Source: Agarophyton chilense
Taxonomy: Eukaryota > Rhodophyta > Florideophyceae > Gracilariales > Gracilariaceae
Assembly (NCBI GenBank): GCA_030374765.1
Contig: JARGXX010000088.1
Coordinates: forward strand, 1,612,001 to 1,676,000
Reading direction: 5' to 3'
Length of the DNA stretch: 64,000 nt
Part shown: piece by piece, positions 63,313 through 64,000 of the stretch
Numbering within the stretch: the stretch's first letter is position 1
Layout: every line of letters begins with the position of its first letter
Position numbers and translations under genes: made by a program
Notes under the pieces: generated by a model
Database searches by the model: none
The model's input: only the letters and a program-made list of their open reading frames with translations
What the model was told of the DNA's origin: nothing

Positions 63313-63816
63313 GACGATAGAGCCTTATATCGTGTGTTCTGCGGAGGTGTTATGCTGGAGGCAGTTTTTGAAAAACTGAAACTGTGAATGGTAGTAGTTT
63401 TCCCTGAGGCTGTGGAGGACAGAAAGTGAGGGTAGATAGTCGTGCGCTTCTGCAGAGAAAGCTTTTAGACAAGTGGAGTAAGTCAATCGGACCCCGTCGA
63501 AGTGCGCCGTATGCAGATAGATACCAAGATGCTGGACAGGATTATGCGATTTGATCCACAGTTGTTCAGTGTTTTTTACAAAAATGAAATATTCCGCTTT
63601 GCATTTTCAAAAAGATGCAGTTCACTATGCAATTTAACTGTACGTAAGAGCCGCCGTGGGCCGGCTTTTGCCCAAACTTCAGTCGGATTAGAGAATCACT
63701 TTCGATTTAGAGATAACAGACCTGAAATTGGACGCGGCAGCGACCAAGGATGCATGTTCGCATGTACTGACCAAAACCATACCTACAACAACAAGGGCAA
63801 CGCGTGGCGCATCAAC
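63313..63816. promoter_or_regulatory. divergent intergenic region (DHHC gene / TAF6)
   Basis: About 500 bases between head-to-head genes. The TAF6 frame stays open upstream as far as an ATG at 63,544, with another ATG at 63,754, but that upstream peptide is not family-like. No clear core promoter motif. Confidence 0.4.
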
Positions 63817-64000
63817 ATGTCACCAAAGCGAAGGAAACCTGTACGGCTCCCCGAGGAATGTATACACACTATCGCACAAACTCTCGGCATCACAGTATCC
63901 CCGGAAGCAGCCAAATTCCTTGCACCTAATGCGGAATATCAACTTCGAAAACTTATCCAAAGCTCCAAGAGTTACATGCGACATTCTAAAAGGTCGCGAC
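63817..64000 (+). CDS. TAF6: TFIID subunit TAF6, N-terminal part (cut by window edge)
   Basis: 61 codons before the right edge. The sequence VRLPEECIHTIAQTLGITV, APNAEYQLRKLIQSSKSYM and RHSKRSR follows the histone-fold start of TAF6 (LPxESxxxxAESxGI..., DEVxYRIKEIxQDAxKFMxHxKR), the partner of TAF9 in TFIID/SAGA. ATG 63,817 gives a short basic leader MSPKRRKP. In-frame ATGs at 63,754 and 63,544 are less likely starts. Archaeal-type histone or another histone-fold TAF is the alternative, but the xSxxYM-H-KR ending of helix 2 favours TAF6. Confidence 0.75.
   Translation, partial: MSPKRRKPVRLPEECIHTIAQTLGITVSPEAAKFLAPNAEYQLRKLIQSSKSYMRHSKRSR

Overview
The window reads as nuclear DNA of a photosynthetic eukaryote with a compact, mostly intron-poor genome, most likely a red alga. 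This placement is an inference. It rests on long single-exon genes close together in both orientations, a DHH-CBS protein of bacterial (cyanobacterial-looking) domain order with a transit-peptide-like N-terminus, an organellar PPR protein, a plant-type pyruvate dehydrogenase kinase C-terminus, and gene clusters separated by retroelement and repeat blocks. No tRNA, rRNA or CRISPR array was found.

Positions 1-9.9 kb are a graveyard of two Ty3/gypsy-type elements. One lies on the minus strand, is GC-rich and runs off the left edge. The other lies on the plus strand, is AT-richer, much more decayed, and has a separate ~0.77 kb block lodged inside it. They are followed by a decayed copy of the 3' end of a host gene that is intact at 47 kb. 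Positions 9,984-21,340 hold the most striking structure: three head-to-tail copies of a 3,562-bp unit, identical wherever I compared them, closed by a fourth copy of its 671-bp terminal segment (R-int-R-int-R-int-R). A single R copy lies inverted at 45.3-45.9 kb, in a duplicated copy of the same flanking DNA. The unit has no recognisable polymerase, and carries a cluster of three hairpins and a ladder of four ~50-bp motifs.

The right two thirds are the host gene region: eIF4A (23,962-25,427, one 5' intron), a SAPS-domain PP6/SIT4 phosphatase regulatory subunit (27,627-30,221), RMI1 (32,521-34,104), an SRP54 M-domain-only protein with a mitochondrial-type presequence (34,644-35,303, minus), a nine-exon ABCB6/HMT1-type half-transporter (36,666-39,564, minus), a PARN deadenylase (40,171-42,036), a plastid-type DHH-CBS protein (42,641-44,272), an unrecognised membrane-anchored protein (46,955-48,001, minus), a UvrD/SRS2-family helicase with a degenerate second helicase domain (48,450-52,289), an RBM42-type RRM protein (52,714-53,559, minus), a PPR protein (54,205-57,261), pyruvate dehydrogenase kinase (59,561-60,787), a DHHC palmitoyltransferase (62,188-63,312, minus) and the start of TAF6 (63,817 to the right edge).

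The genes do not form a pathway. They are housekeeping genes for translation, signalling, recombination/repair, RNA decay and organelle function. Recent local rearrangement is obvious. A fragment of the transporter's 3' end and a fragment of the PARN gene were copied into the RMI1-transporter interval on either side of the SRP54-like gene. A ~1.9 kb block was copied in inverted orientation between 8.7-10.7 kb and 45.3-47.2 kb.
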